From an uncultured Candidatus Poseidoniales archaeon (lineage in GTDB: Archaea; Thermoplasmatota; Poseidoniia; Poseidoniales; Thalassarchaeaceae): 38,439 nt of DNA. The stretch spans positions 1 through 38,439 of the forward strand of contig CABXQY010000005.1 of assembly GCA_902514485.1 (NCBI GenBank), written 5' to 3'. Position numbers and translations under genes: made by a program. Below the pieces are notes generated by a model. The model was not told the DNA's origin. It searched no databases and worked only from the letters and a program-made list of their open reading frames with translations. Of the stretch, positions 19,162 to 28,547 are shown piece by piece (the stretch's first letter is position 1; each line of letters begins with the position of its first letter).

Positions 19162-20334
19162 TCAAGGTTTTATGGCCCTATTTATTACTATTCTTTGCAC
19201 TTCTTGTGTGCCTTCATAGATTTGAGTTATTTTTGCATCTCTAAAGAATCTCTCAACAGGGAAATCAGTAGTATAACCGTATCCTCCAAGTATTTGTACA
19301 GCCCTCTCAGAAACCCACATTGCGGTATCTCCTGCGAATAGTTTAGCCATACTTGCTTCCTTTGTATGCCTCTTCCCTCCATCTTCGTAGTGTTTCTGTT
19401 TAGCCCATGCTGCTTTGTATACCATCATTCTAGCGGCTTCTGTTTGTGTCGCCATATCTGCAAGATAATTTCCAATACTTTGATGATGCGAGATAGGTTT
19501 TCCAAAAGCCAATCTTTCGTGAGAGTAGTTTAGTGCTGATTCAAACGCTCCCTGAGCAATTCCTAATGCCTGTGCTGCTATTCCAATTCTAGAGTTATCT
19601 AATGCATTCATCGCAATGGGAAAACCTTCTCCTACTTCTTTCAATACATTTCCTACAGGAACCTTGCAGTTTTCTAATAATAATACACATGTATCTGAAG
19701 ATCTTATTCCTAATTTTTCTTCCTTTTTACCTACTGTAAATCCTTCCATCGATGAATCAACTATGAATGCAGTAGTTCCACCATGCTTCTTTACGCCGTA
19801 ATCAGGATGATCTACATCCTTTGCAAATAAAACATAAATGTCTGCACTTTTTCCATTTGTCACCCACATTTTTTCTCCATTAATTATGAAATGTTTCCCA
19901 TCTTCTGATAACTTTGCTTTGCAAACCATTGCGGCCGCATCTGTCCCCGCTCCGGCTTCTGAGAGTGAATAAGCACCAATCTCATTACCTGCGAGTCTTG
20001 TCAAGTATTCTTCTTTTTGTTTTTCATTGCCATGAAGTGCTATAGTTTTAGCACACAACCCTACATGAACGCAATACATGACTGAAAATGAAGGGTCTAC
20101 TCTTGCAAGTTCTTCAATGATTATCGCTTCTGAAACATCATCTACTGGACTACCTCCGTATTTCTCTGGAATAGTGATGCCCTGCAAGCCATATTCACAA
20201 AATTTCTTCCACTCTTCTAGAGGGGGTAAAGCATTCCTATCTCGATCTAAACATGTAGGTGCTAACACCTCCTCTGCAAAGCCACGAACCATCTCTCGAA
20301 TCATGCTTTGTTCTTCAGTTTCCATGAACTCCAT
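19162..20334 (-). CDS. Acyl-CoA dehydrogenase
   Basis: AYSLSEAGAGTDAAAM, GEKMWVTNGKSADIY, GGYGYTTDFPVERFFRDAKITQIYEGTQEVQRIVI. Confidence 0.92.
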   Translation of the reverse strand: MEFMETEEQSMIREMVRGFAEEVLAPTCLDRDRNALPPLEEWKKFCEYGLQGITIPEKYGGSPVDDVSEAIIIEELARVDPSFSVMYCVHVGLCAKTIALHGNEKQKEEYLTRLAGNEIGAYSLSEAGAGTDAAAMVCKAKLSEDGKHFIINGEKMWVTNGKSADIYVLFAKDVDHPDYGVKKHGGTTAFIVDSSMEGFTVGKKEEKLGIRSSDTCVLLLENCKVPVGNVLKEVGEGFPIAMNALDNSRIGIAAQALGIAQGAFESALNYSHERLAFGKPISHHQSIGNYLADMATQTEAARMMVYKAAWAKQKHYEDGGKRHTKEASMAKLFAGDTAMWVSERAVQILGGYGYTTDFPVERFFRDAKITQIYEGTQEVQRIVINRAIKP

Positions 20335-20455
20335 TATCTCACCTAACGCTGCGAAGTCAATGGTGTTGTTAATGTCTCGTAATGAGAAATGTTACAAGTT
20401 CCGTCAATAGAAGAATTGAAAACGGTCGTCAGTTGGGCGCAGGTCGAGAATTAGT

Positions 20456-20965
20456 ATGGCGGATAGCGATTATTACGAATTTGGCGTTGCACATGGAAGA
20501 AAATATACTCTCGAACATCTTTGGTTACAAGTATTAGATGCAAAGAAAGCAGATTCTCAAATTAAGATTGGATTAAGCGAGTTTGTTAGGGCAGAATATG
20601 GCGATATTGTCAGAGTTATTCTAACAAAACCTGAAGACGATACTGAGTTTAAATCAGAAGACTCAGATGCTGATGAAGATGATGTTAACCAAGATGACGA
20701 TGCAGCAACTCCAATGACTAGTGGTGACGAAGTTGGACTTGATGATTTACTTCTTCAAGTAACTACGGAACATGATAAATTATTGATAAATGCTCCTTTT
20801 CCTTGTAAAATTGTATCACTGAATGGAGATATCGAGGATAACCCAGATCTCGTTAATGATGATGCTTATGCCGATGGGTGGTGTGTTATTGTTCAACCTC
20901 ATGAGTTCGACCCGGATCAATTTTTAGATGAACTTGAGTATATTGAGTATCTGAATGAAGTTTGA
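20456..20965 (+). CDS. Glycine cleavage H-protein-like (lipoyl-domain fold)
   Basis: KYTLEHLWLQV..IKIGLSEFVRAEYGDIVRVIL; NAPFPCKIVSLNGDIEDNPDLVNDDAYADGWCVIVQ; acidic insertion. Confidence 0.75.
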   Translation: MADSDYYEFGVAHGRKYTLEHLWLQVLDAKKADSQIKIGLSEFVRAEYGDIVRVILTKPEDDTEFKSEDSDADEDDVNQDDDAATPMTSGDEVGLDDLLLQVTTEHDKLLINAPFPCKIVSLNGDIEDNPDLVNDDAYADGWCVIVQPHEFDPDQFLDELEYIEYLNEV

Positions 20966-22186
20966 TTATGGCCAAGATAAAACAGGCCATTTGTCATAAT
21001 TATCATTTTTCCAATCAATCTGCTCTAGATTCTTTAGAACATCCTCTTTGCTTGTAATATTTTTTTCTATTTGTTGTCTAAATAACCATCCCTTAAGCAT
21101 ACCAAGCTTTCGACCAGGTTCTATTCCAGTGATTCTTGAAAGTGTATTTCCATCAACAAGTGGTGTTTTTCTTTTATATGGTTCTAATTTTTCTAATTTT
21201 TTAATAAAATCTTTTGGACAATGATATTCTAAAATAGCGCTCTTTTGTTCATCTGACAAATAATTGTTGAATCTTCTCAAACTTTCTATATTACTTTTGA
21301 AGTCCACATTTCTATGCTCATGTAAAAAGGAAATAATATCAAGTTCTTTTTTCGAATATTTGAGTTTGTTTCTGATCCTTGCATAAAAATCCGCCTTATC
21401 TAATTCATTTCCCTTCAAGATTTTAGCCAGTATTACTAGAGGGGATGTGCAATTTATATTGTTTAAATCAATAGACAAATCATTAAAAATAATGCCTAAA
21501 ACACCGGTTTCTTCCATTTTAACCAATATTTCGTCCGAATATTTACTTGTTAATATTCTTTTTATTTCGTCTCCTATTCTCTCGTTTGATACATTTGTAA
21601 GCATTTCTTTATTTTCACAAATCGCATTTTCGAGATCATCTTCCATCGTTCTTATGCTATTTTCACCATTATCTAAGAATCTAAATGCGCGCATTATTCT
21701 TAATCCATCTTCAGCAATTCTTTCACTAGCTTCACCTACTGCTCGGAGAGTGTTATTTTGTAAATCGTTCTCACCTCCAAAAAGATCTATTATTCGACCT
21801 TCATCATCTATTGCCATAGCATTTATGGTAAAGTCACGACGTGCTAAGTCTAGCTCGATTTCCTTTCCAAAGATTACATTATCCGGTCTTCTTCCATCAC
21901 CATACGTCCCTTCTTTACGCAGTGTAGTGACTTCCCATTCATTTTTACTTCCTCCTTCTAATCTAACAATTACTGTGCCATAGTCTTCTCCAATCGGTAT
22001 TGTTCTTGGAAACAGTTCTTTTACTCTATCTGGAGTTAGTGTCGTTGCTATGTCTAGGTCCGGATTAATTTGCCCAATCAGTGAATCTCTAACCCAACCA
22101 CCTACAATCCATGCTTTACCTTCGGTTCTCAGTCTTCCTAAGACTAAATTATCTTCGATACTAAGAAGATTGAGAGGGGCACTCAT
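20966..22186 (-). CDS. cca: CCA tRNA nucleotidyltransferase / poly(A) polymerase family (class II, bacterial-type)
   Basis: AWIVGGWVRDSLIG..NPDLDIATTLTPDRV, RRDFTINAMAID..IIDLFGGENDL, LRAVGEASERIAEDGLRIMRAFRF. Confidence 0.88.
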   Translation of the reverse strand: MSAPLNLLSIEDNLVLGRLRTEGKAWIVGGWVRDSLIGQINPDLDIATTLTPDRVKELFPRTIPIGEDYGTVIVRLEGGSKNEWEVTTLRKEGTYGDGRRPDNVIFGKEIELDLARRDFTINAMAIDDEGRIIDLFGGENDLQNNTLRAVGEASERIAEDGLRIMRAFRFLDNGENSIRTMEDDLENAICENKEMLTNVSNERIGDEIKRILTSKYSDEILVKMEETGVLGIIFNDLSIDLNNINCTSPLVILAKILKGNELDKADFYARIRNKLKYSKKELDIISFLHEHRNVDFKSNIESLRRFNNYLSDEQKSAILEYHCPKDFIKKLEKLEPYKRKTPLVDGNTLSRITGIEPGRKLGMLKGWLFRQQIEKNITSKEDVLKNLEQIDWKNDNYDKWPVLSWP

Positions 22187-22261
22187 GTTCCTGCGTATAT
22201 GGTATAGAACATCAGGTCTTCGGGCATCAGAACTAACAGTGAGGCACTTCTCGCAACTACA

Positions 22262-22669
22262 ATGATGGTCGAGTTGGTGCCTTTAGAAATTCTTCGACCC
22301 CATGAAGAAGTATTGCCGAAGAAGGTAGATCAATTAGAGAAAATGACTCATCGTTGGAATGCTTACACGAAGCCATTACTAATTGATAAGTCGACGGGCA
22401 CAATCCTTGATGGTCATCATAGATATCATGTCGCTATGAGATTAGAGTTACTATGTGTCCCTTGTGTTCTTATCAATTATCTCGAGGATGATACGATTGA
22501 ACTGGATGTTTGGCCTAATTGTGGCCGTGAAAATGTTAGTAAAAAGGAAGTCATTGAGGCAGCACTTTCAGGAGATTTATTCTCTCCTAAGACTAGCCGT
22601 CATAGACTTTCTGACCACCTTCCTCCCATTGCGATTCCATTATCTAGACTAAGAATGCCTGCATTGTAA
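22262..22669 (+). CDS. ParB/Srx-fold protein, SerK/SbnI-like putative free L-serine kinase
   Basis: LRPHEEVLPKKVDQL, TKPLLIDKSTGTILDGHHRYHVAMRL, GDLFSPKTSRHRL resembles archaeal SerK (..GEVYSPKTTRH.., from memory). Confidence 0.7.
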   Translation: MMVELVPLEILRPHEEVLPKKVDQLEKMTHRWNAYTKPLLIDKSTGTILDGHHRYHVAMRLELLCVPCVLINYLEDDTIELDVWPNCGRENVSKKEVIEAALSGDLFSPKTSRHRLSDHLPPIAIPLSRLRMPAL

Positions 22670-22672
22670 ATC

Positions 22673-23731
22673 TTAACTAATACTTTTGATAAACATTTGA
22701 GCAGAATTTGATATTGATTCGCTCTTTGAGTTTTGTAAGCTTGTTACAATTCTTATGAATTCTTCATCATCCTGTTTCTTACCGAATAAATCTTCTATTA
22801 AACGTGCCCGGAGTACATCACTTCTTTTTTCATCTTGTAATATTTTTTTTCTAAAACTATTTGCTTTAGATGAGTTACTTCTTCTTAAGACTCCAGAAAT
22901 TAATTTTTCATTAGATGAATTAAAGATTGCTGTAATCAGATAGTCTATACCCTCCCAATCTTTATTTTTCAAGGATTTAACAACTGCTCTAACCAATTGT
23001 GGATTCTGCTGTTCTATCCACTCTGGTATCTTTTTCCGAATCAAATCGGATTCTCTGCCACTTTCTATTAACATTATAATCGCTTCAATTTGTACATTTT
23101 TATCATTTTCAGCAATATTAATTATAATCTCATCATATTCTCCTGAAGTATTGAGTTCAGGCCTCATCATTAGAATCGATACAGTTTTCTTCCTTATCCT
23201 CGTTGATTTATCCTTTAGAGCAATTTTAATCATTTCTTCATCTATCAGTTCCATTTGTTCAATCTTTTCTAGAGCAAGTATGCGTATCCCGGTATCTTCA
23301 GTTTTCATCGCTTCTCTGATTGATAGTTCATCTTCTTGAATCCTAATTTTCCACGCATTTTGTTTGACTAAGTGGTCATTATCTTTCGATAATTTTTCTA
23401 GTATTGATTTTGATGATTTACCAATTCTTGGAGCGATTCTAGATGCTAAAATTCGCTCTTCAACTTTTTTGGAAGAGGCGAGTCTCTCTGCCAATTTGAG
23501 ATCTTTCATCGATGCCCACTTTTGAATCGCAATTAGCGCTCTCTCTCTAAACCATTCATCTGAATCATTTAGTAAAGGTATGAATGCATCAATTGCTGTA
23601 GGATCATCTAACTCAAACAATTTCCTTACGGCTCTTCTTCTTTGTCGAACGTCCTTATCGTTCAACTGTCGTATTGCCGCTCTAACCACAAAACTCCCAA
23701 GCGTATGCAGTGCAAGAATACTCCTATTCAA
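22673..23731 (-). CDS. HEAT-repeat-like protein
   Basis: Helical repeats: NDKDVRQRRRAVRKLFELDDPTAIDAFIPLLNDSDEWFRERALIAIQKWA... Confidence 0.7.
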   Translation of the reverse strand: MNRSILALHTLGSFVVRAAIRQLNDKDVRQRRRAVRKLFELDDPTAIDAFIPLLNDSDEWFRERALIAIQKWASMKDLKLAERLASSKKVEERILASRIAPRIGKSSKSILEKLSKDNDHLVKQNAWKIRIQEDELSIREAMKTEDTGIRILALEKIEQMELIDEEMIKIALKDKSTRIRKKTVSILMMRPELNTSGEYDEIIINIAENDKNVQIEAIIMLIESGRESDLIRKKIPEWIEQQNPQLVRAVVKSLKNKDWEGIDYLITAIFNSSNEKLISGVLRRSNSSKANSFRKKILQDEKRSDVLRARLIEDLFGKKQDDEEFIRIVTSLQNSKSESISNSAQMFIKSIS

Positions 23732-24747
23732 GGAACTAGATCTCTGTGGCCACCAGCCATCGATGAACTCTCATCATCTAAATTTCCAAAACTCATTAAA
23801 TCCATAGGTGTCAAGTGACTAAATATAGGCCATATCGGAGCTAACCATTCCATCTCTGACATAATCAAATCCACGACAGGATGTTCTAAAATTTCCTCCT
23901 CTGAAGTTTCTTCTGATATTGGGGGGATGTCTTTGGGTAGTTCTCTTAGTGTGATGATAAGTTGCTCAACACTCTGATAAATAGTTTCATTTATTTCAAT
24001 AATATCTGAAATTAGAGTTAGCGAATCTTCTAGATGTTCCGCTAGAACATGTGGGTCGAGAGGATTTCTTTCAGCATTAAAAGTATCCATTGGACCAAAA
24101 ACCACGCCTCCCAAATCAGTATCTAGCCACTGGTTGGCATTTTTTTCTCTTTTCAGTAACCTTTGCTGTATTGTCCCTCCAAATGGCCCTATCATAAATG
24201 TTCCATCTTGTAAGATTACTTCTAAAAATTCAGGGATTTCTCTAATCGCGCCTGTAATCAGAACTCTATCTATTGGTTTTTCAAAATCTTCAAAATAATC
24301 CATACTAGATGCTGATAATACTCGAATAATACCTTTTGAATTATACTCCTCTAGAGTATCTACAGTATGTTCAAGAACTTCATTATGTGGTTCGATTATG
24401 GTAACTATTCCGTCAACTCCTAGAAGTTGATCTAGCATCGCTGCCAAGTATCCACCTTTGGAACCGATTAGTAAGAAGTGTTGGCCATTTCGAATTTCTA
24501 AATGGTGTAACAAAGTAGCGATCATATGCGGCGCGGAAATATTTTTTTCTGCTCCAGCCATAGTTGTCATGAATGTTACAGGTTTATCCTGCCAAAAAGG
24601 TTCAACCGAGTAATCAACAAAATCTTCAATATTCACTGATTTGAATGCATATTCGATGTTTTTATCTAATCTAACTCCTGATGACTTCAGACTTTCTAGC
24701 AGGTCCTCAATACGACTCAAAACACCACACCCTGACAGAATGTTCAA
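23728..24747 (-). CDS. Protein-L-isoaspartate O-methyltransferase (PCMT)-like protein
   Basis: ISAPHMIATLLHHLEIRNGQHFLLIGSKGGYLAAMLDQLLG..GIVTIIEPHNEV; overlaps HEAT gene by 4 nt. Confidence 0.75.
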   Translation of the reverse strand: MNILSGCGVLSRIEDLLESLKSSGVRLDKNIEYAFKSVNIEDFVDYSVEPFWQDKPVTFMTTMAGAEKNISAPHMIATLLHHLEIRNGQHFLLIGSKGGYLAAMLDQLLGVDGIVTIIEPHNEVLEHTVDTLEEYNSKGIIRVLSASSMDYFEDFEKPIDRVLITGAIREIPEFLEVILQDGTFMIGPFGGTIQQRLLKREKNANQWLDTDLGGVVFGPMDTFNAERNPLDPHVLAEHLEDSLTLISDIIEINETIYQSVEQLIITLRELPKDIPPISEETSEEEILEHPVVDLIMSEMEWLAPIWPIFSHLTPMDLMSFGNLDDESSSMAGGHRDLVP

Positions 24748-24789
24748 CCGCCAATCATTTGAATGCGACGCCGCCCGAGTCTCTTTGTG

Positions 24790-24865
24790 GGGCCCGTGGT
24801 CTAGGGGTTATGACGTTGCTCTTACAAAGCGAAGATCGCAGGTTCAATTCCTGCCGGGCCCACCA
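24790..24865 (+). tRNA. tRNA-Val(TAC), CCA encoded
   Basis: Acceptor GGGCCCG/CGGGCCC, loop CTTACAA with anticodon TAC, T-loop TTCAATT, 3' ACCA. Confidence 0.95.
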
Positions 24866-24923
24866 CTTTAACCTTCTATTAGTCAGTGTAAACAGTCAAG
24901 AAGGACTGCTATGAGGGCTACGT

Positions 24924-25604
24924 GTGGTAGAAGAGACGGCGGGATTAGCATCTCGGATGACTAGACGTCTTCGAAAGAAGGGGTGGACCATATCTACTGC
25001 AGAGTCTTGCACTGGTGGATTATTAGCCTCATTGATTACAGATATCTCTGGAGCATCTCAATGGTTTAGTCAAGGATGGGTAGTTTATTCCAATGAAGCA
25101 AAGATGAGAGAATTGGGTGTAGAAAAATCTGCTTTTGACGATGGTGAAGCAGGAGCCGTTTCACACGAAGTAGCAGTACAAATGGCTCAGGGCGCAAGAT
25201 ATCAATCAGGTTCTGATGTCTCAATTGCAATTACTGGAATTGCTGGCCCAGGAGGTTCGACTCCAGAAAAAGAAGTCGGCAGAGTACATGTTGCGGTAAT
25301 TGCAGGAGACTATTTCCTAGTTCGCAGAATGGACTTTGGAGATAACGATAGACTAGATAATAAGCGTTCATTTGCAGTTTTTGCGCTTCGTCTTGCCCTT
25401 GAAACATTAGATAGACTGGAAGGTCAGCTAGATGAGCCAGAAGATAATGGTAATCAGTCAGAAGACATTCAATCAAATCTCTCTGAAATGGACCCTTCTT
25501 CAGAGGAATGGGAAGGTAGTATGTCCTGGACAGTTGAAGAAACAACCGTGGCTGAAGAGATTCAAAAAGTAGATTTGGCATCCCTCACAGATTGGGATGA
25601 ATGA
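24924..25604 (+). CDS. CinA C-terminal domain / PncC nicotinamide-nucleotide amidase-like with acidic C-terminal extension
   Basis: WTISTAESCTGGLLASLITDISGAS, VVYSNEAK, ITGIAGPGGSTPEKEVGRVHVAV; GTG start. Confidence 0.88.
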   Translation: MVEETAGLASRMTRRLRKKGWTISTAESCTGGLLASLITDISGASQWFSQGWVVYSNEAKMRELGVEKSAFDDGEAGAVSHEVAVQMAQGARYQSGSDVSIAITGIAGPGGSTPEKEVGRVHVAVIAGDYFLVRRMDFGDNDRLDNKRSFAVFALRLALETLDRLEGQLDEPEDNGNQSEDIQSNLSEMDPSSEEWEGSMSWTVEETTVAEEIQKVDLASLTDWDE

Positions 25605-25653
25605 CTTCTTTGCATCGATATTATCATGAGCGTGTGTATCTGACAGGGAACAT

Positions 25654-27267
25654 ATGGCGTCGGACGATTGGGCGGAACGGCAGAAGATATTGCTTGCCGC
25701 AGGTATTCTCGTAACAACGCAAGATGCTAAAGAGAAAATAGAATCATTAGATGATTTAACTCCATTAATTGAAGCAGCTAATTCATCTAATATCCAGATT
25801 TTAAATTCTCAATCAATCGATCAGTTACTTTCTTTGGTGCCTCCTCTGATTGATGAATCCACAGCCTCAATAAAGACCTCCCAAGCAACATTACCTGCTC
25901 CCGACAATCCATCTCCTATTGGCCGAGTTATTGCTCCAATCTCTAGTAATGAGATATCTCTCGCCCCCCGACCTCATGGATTATCTCATTATAGCCTCCA
26001 TGATTTCCCTATGTTGGCTAAAGATGTAGACTCAGAAATAGAAATCCATTTCGATATTACCGGGAACTCCGTTACAGAAGGAAAATTATCCGATATCAAA
26101 TCATTTTTCAATAGTCGTTTAACTAAAATTCGTAATTTGATGATTGAGGGACGTTCGTTACCAAGGCGTCCAGTTTCCAATGCTGAGGCTTATCGAAACC
26201 GTCAGCGGTACTCCTCACCTGAGTATGAAATTACTATTATTGGTCTTGTAAGTGAACCTCGTTGGGCTAAATCTGGTAACCTCATGTTTACGCTTGAAGA
26301 TGAAACTACACAAATTCAATGCCTTCTGAAACCACCTTCTAGCGCAAATCCATTACATGCAGCTTTAGACGGTTTGATGAATGATGATGTCATAGGCGTC
26401 AGTGGATATTTTATAGGTGACCGTACTGATTTGTTTATTTCTTCGAATTTACATATGCCTCCTTTACCAAGAAGAGCGAAGAATTCAGCCAGTGCAGATG
26501 AGGCAGTTTCAGCAGCATTTCTTTCAGACGTTCATGTAGGAAGTAAAACCTTTCTTGGTCCACAGTGGGAAAAAATGATTCATTGGTTTCAGAACGACCC
26601 GCTGGCTCGTACAATCAAATATTTTGTTCTAAGCGGCGATGGGGTAGATGGAGTAGGAATTTATCCAGGTCAAGAAAGACATCTTGCAATTACTGACTTA
26701 TTCAAGCAATATGGGGAACTTGCCAATCTTTTGAGTGGTCTTCCAGATTGGGTTGATGTGATTATTCTACCTGGTAACCATGATGCAGTACGACCTGCTG
26801 AACCACAACCTGCGCTTGAACCCGAAGTTCAACAAGATTATTCTGATGCTGTTTTCGTAGGTAATCCATGTGACTTCAGCCTTCATGGTGTTAGAATCCT
26901 CTCCTATCATGGTAAAAGTATTGACGATTTTGTAGCAGGATTAAGATCAGTAACTTATGCTAAACCGGAAATGGCTATGCGTTCTATGCTTGAAAGAAGA
27001 CATTTGGCTCCATCATGGGGTGGTAAGACCCCATTATCTCCCGAGCCAGAAGATAGTATGGTTATTGGCACTATACCAGATATATTCGTCACAGGTCATG
27101 TACATGGACAATTTATTGGAGACCATAAGGGCACAACAATCGTGCATAGTTCAACATGGCAAGATCAAACGGATTACCAGAGAATGTTAGGTTTCCAGCC
27201 CAAACCTTGTATATTAACCGTAATTAATCTACATACTCATGCTTCGGCATCAATACCGTTCGCATAA
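25654..27267 (+). CDS. DNA polymerase D small subunit DP1
   Basis: OB-like PEYEITIIGLVSEPRWAKSGNLMFTLEDE then phosphodiesterase motifs SDVHVGS, GDGVDGVGIYPGQE, LPGNHDAVRPAEPQPAL, GHVHGQ. Confidence 0.92.
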   Translation: MASDDWAERQKILLAAGILVTTQDAKEKIESLDDLTPLIEAANSSNIQILNSQSIDQLLSLVPPLIDESTASIKTSQATLPAPDNPSPIGRVIAPISSNEISLAPRPHGLSHYSLHDFPMLAKDVDSEIEIHFDITGNSVTEGKLSDIKSFFNSRLTKIRNLMIEGRSLPRRPVSNAEAYRNRQRYSSPEYEITIIGLVSEPRWAKSGNLMFTLEDETTQIQCLLKPPSSANPLHAALDGLMNDDVIGVSGYFIGDRTDLFISSNLHMPPLPRRAKNSASADEAVSAAFLSDVHVGSKTFLGPQWEKMIHWFQNDPLARTIKYFVLSGDGVDGVGIYPGQERHLAITDLFKQYGELANLLSGLPDWVDVIILPGNHDAVRPAEPQPALEPEVQQDYSDAVFVGNPCDFSLHGVRILSYHGKSIDDFVAGLRSVTYAKPEMAMRSMLERRHLAPSWGGKTPLSPEPEDSMVIGTIPDIFVTGHVHGQFIGDHKGTTIVHSSTWQDQTDYQRMLGFQPKPCILTVINLHTHASASIPFA

Positions 27268-27268
27268 A

Positions 27269-27943
27269 TCAGTTAGAGAATTCTTCATTGAATATTACCG
27301 GCCAGATTTTTCTCAAATCTTTTTCTAATACAATAGGGACCTCTGCATTTTTGAATGCGTCAGAAGCCCTCTGTCGTGCTGGATTAAATCCTATGAAATT
27401 AGATCCCGGTATTTGCATCGACAGATCGGTACTCGAGTCCCCTATACTCCAAATTTTTTCGGGATTAAAATTATTTATTTCTGATAATTTCTTAACCATT
27501 ATTCCCTTATCATGTGAATCTACCATTGATGGTGTAGGCCCCGACAGAAAGCCATTTTCATCCCAACTGAAATCATTTGCTGCCCAATCATCAACGTTTA
27601 GCATGTGTGCAATAGATCCAATGAATCTAGCAACTCCTGATGATACGATTGCAACATATATCCCTCTCTTCTTTAATTCCTCAACCACATCCCGGGCACC
27701 TTTCATTAATTTCACTCCTGAAAAGCATCTCATGATTTCATCCATATGGATATTTTCTTGAATATCAAGCCACATCTTGATGTCCATTGCCATGAATTCA
27801 TCATCTGTAATTTCCTTTTTCAGGAATCTTTCTAGGTTTTCAAGGTTATTCGTACCAAAGTAATCATGTATTTGTTGCCATGATGAACCTATATCGACTA
27901 AAACACCGTCACAATCGAAAACAACAGCCTCTATTTTTTTCAC
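27269..27943 (-). CDS. HAD-family phosphatase, phosphoserine phosphatase-like
   Basis: VVFDCDGVLVDIGSSW, VAIVSSGVARFI, WSIGDSSTDLSM. Confidence 0.8.
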   Translation of the reverse strand: MKKIEAVVFDCDGVLVDIGSSWQQIHDYFGTNNLENLERFLKKEITDDEFMAMDIKMWLDIQENIHMDEIMRCFSGVKLMKGARDVVEELKKRGIYVAIVSSGVARFIGSIAHMLNVDDWAANDFSWDENGFLSGPTPSMVDSHDKGIMVKKLSEINNFNPEKIWSIGDSSTDLSMQIPGSNFIGFNPARQRASDAFKNAEVPIVLEKDLRKIWPVIFNEEFSN

Positions 27944-28023
27944 GACCTCACGAATCGTTCTTATGATTTAGATTCTACGAGTCGCATAGATGGTTTGATT
28001 GCTGTAACACTACTCGGAGTGTT

Positions 28024-28290
28024 ATGACGGAAATATTGCCTAATCAAGGTGCGATTAAGGTAAAAGTTCTTTTTTTCGGCCCGTTAGCTGAAACGATAGG
28101 TCATAAAGTCATAGAATTATCATTATTTAGCGGAACTACAGTGAGTCAATTAGCTGAAAGATTTGATTTGGCAACAATGCTCTCAAAAGGTCTAGTTGTT
28201 GCGATTAATGGAGAGATGGGTGCTGATTTAGAGACAATCTTGGAGGATTCTTCTGAAATCGCCTTTTTACCTCCTGTTTCTGGCGGTTGA
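28024..28290 (+). CDS. MoaD-like ubiquitin-fold sulfur carrier/modifier
   Basis: KVLFFGPLAETIG..., C-terminal IAFLPPVSGG. Confidence 0.85.
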   Translation: MTEILPNQGAIKVKVLFFGPLAETIGHKVIELSLFSGTTVSQLAERFDLATMLSKGLVVAINGEMGADLETILEDSSEIAFLPPVSGG

Positions 28291-28340
28291 GAGATTAATT
28301 AGCCGAAGCCTTTGAACGATACCCCCGACTCAGAGTTAGC

Positions 28341-28547
28341 ATGGGAGTCCTTGGTCCTCAAGAAATGGTAATAATTATTGGACTTATGTTTGTCCTTTTC
28401 GGCGCAAAGAAAATACCCGAATTAGGCTATAATTTGGGTCTTTTCAAGGGGCAAGTCCAGAGAGGTCTTCAAGAAAATAGATCTTCAGCTGGATCTGATA
28501 TGGATCGTGGTGGAATGACTGAAGAACATAAAGAAGAATCAGAGTAA
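28341..28547 (+). CDS. tatA: TatA/E-like twin-arginine translocase component
   Basis: LGPQEMVIIIGLMFVLFGAKKIPELGYNLG: one TM plus amphipathic helix. Confidence 0.75.
   Translation: MGVLGPQEMVIIIGLMFVLFGAKKIPELGYNLGLFKGQVQRGLQENRSSAGSDMDRGGMTEEHKEESE

Noticed and set aside
21447-21983. 178-aa plus-strand ORF
   Set aside because: Antisense shadow inside the well-supported CCA nucleotidyltransferase gene.
22262-22669. ParB chromosome/plasmid partitioning protein
   Set aside because: No ParA partner or HTH; C-terminal GDLFSPKTSRH fits SerK-like proteins better.
24641-24914. Plus-strand ORFs 24641..24871 and 24681..24914
   Set aside because: They run through the tRNA-Val gene and the antisense of the PCMT-like gene; spurious.
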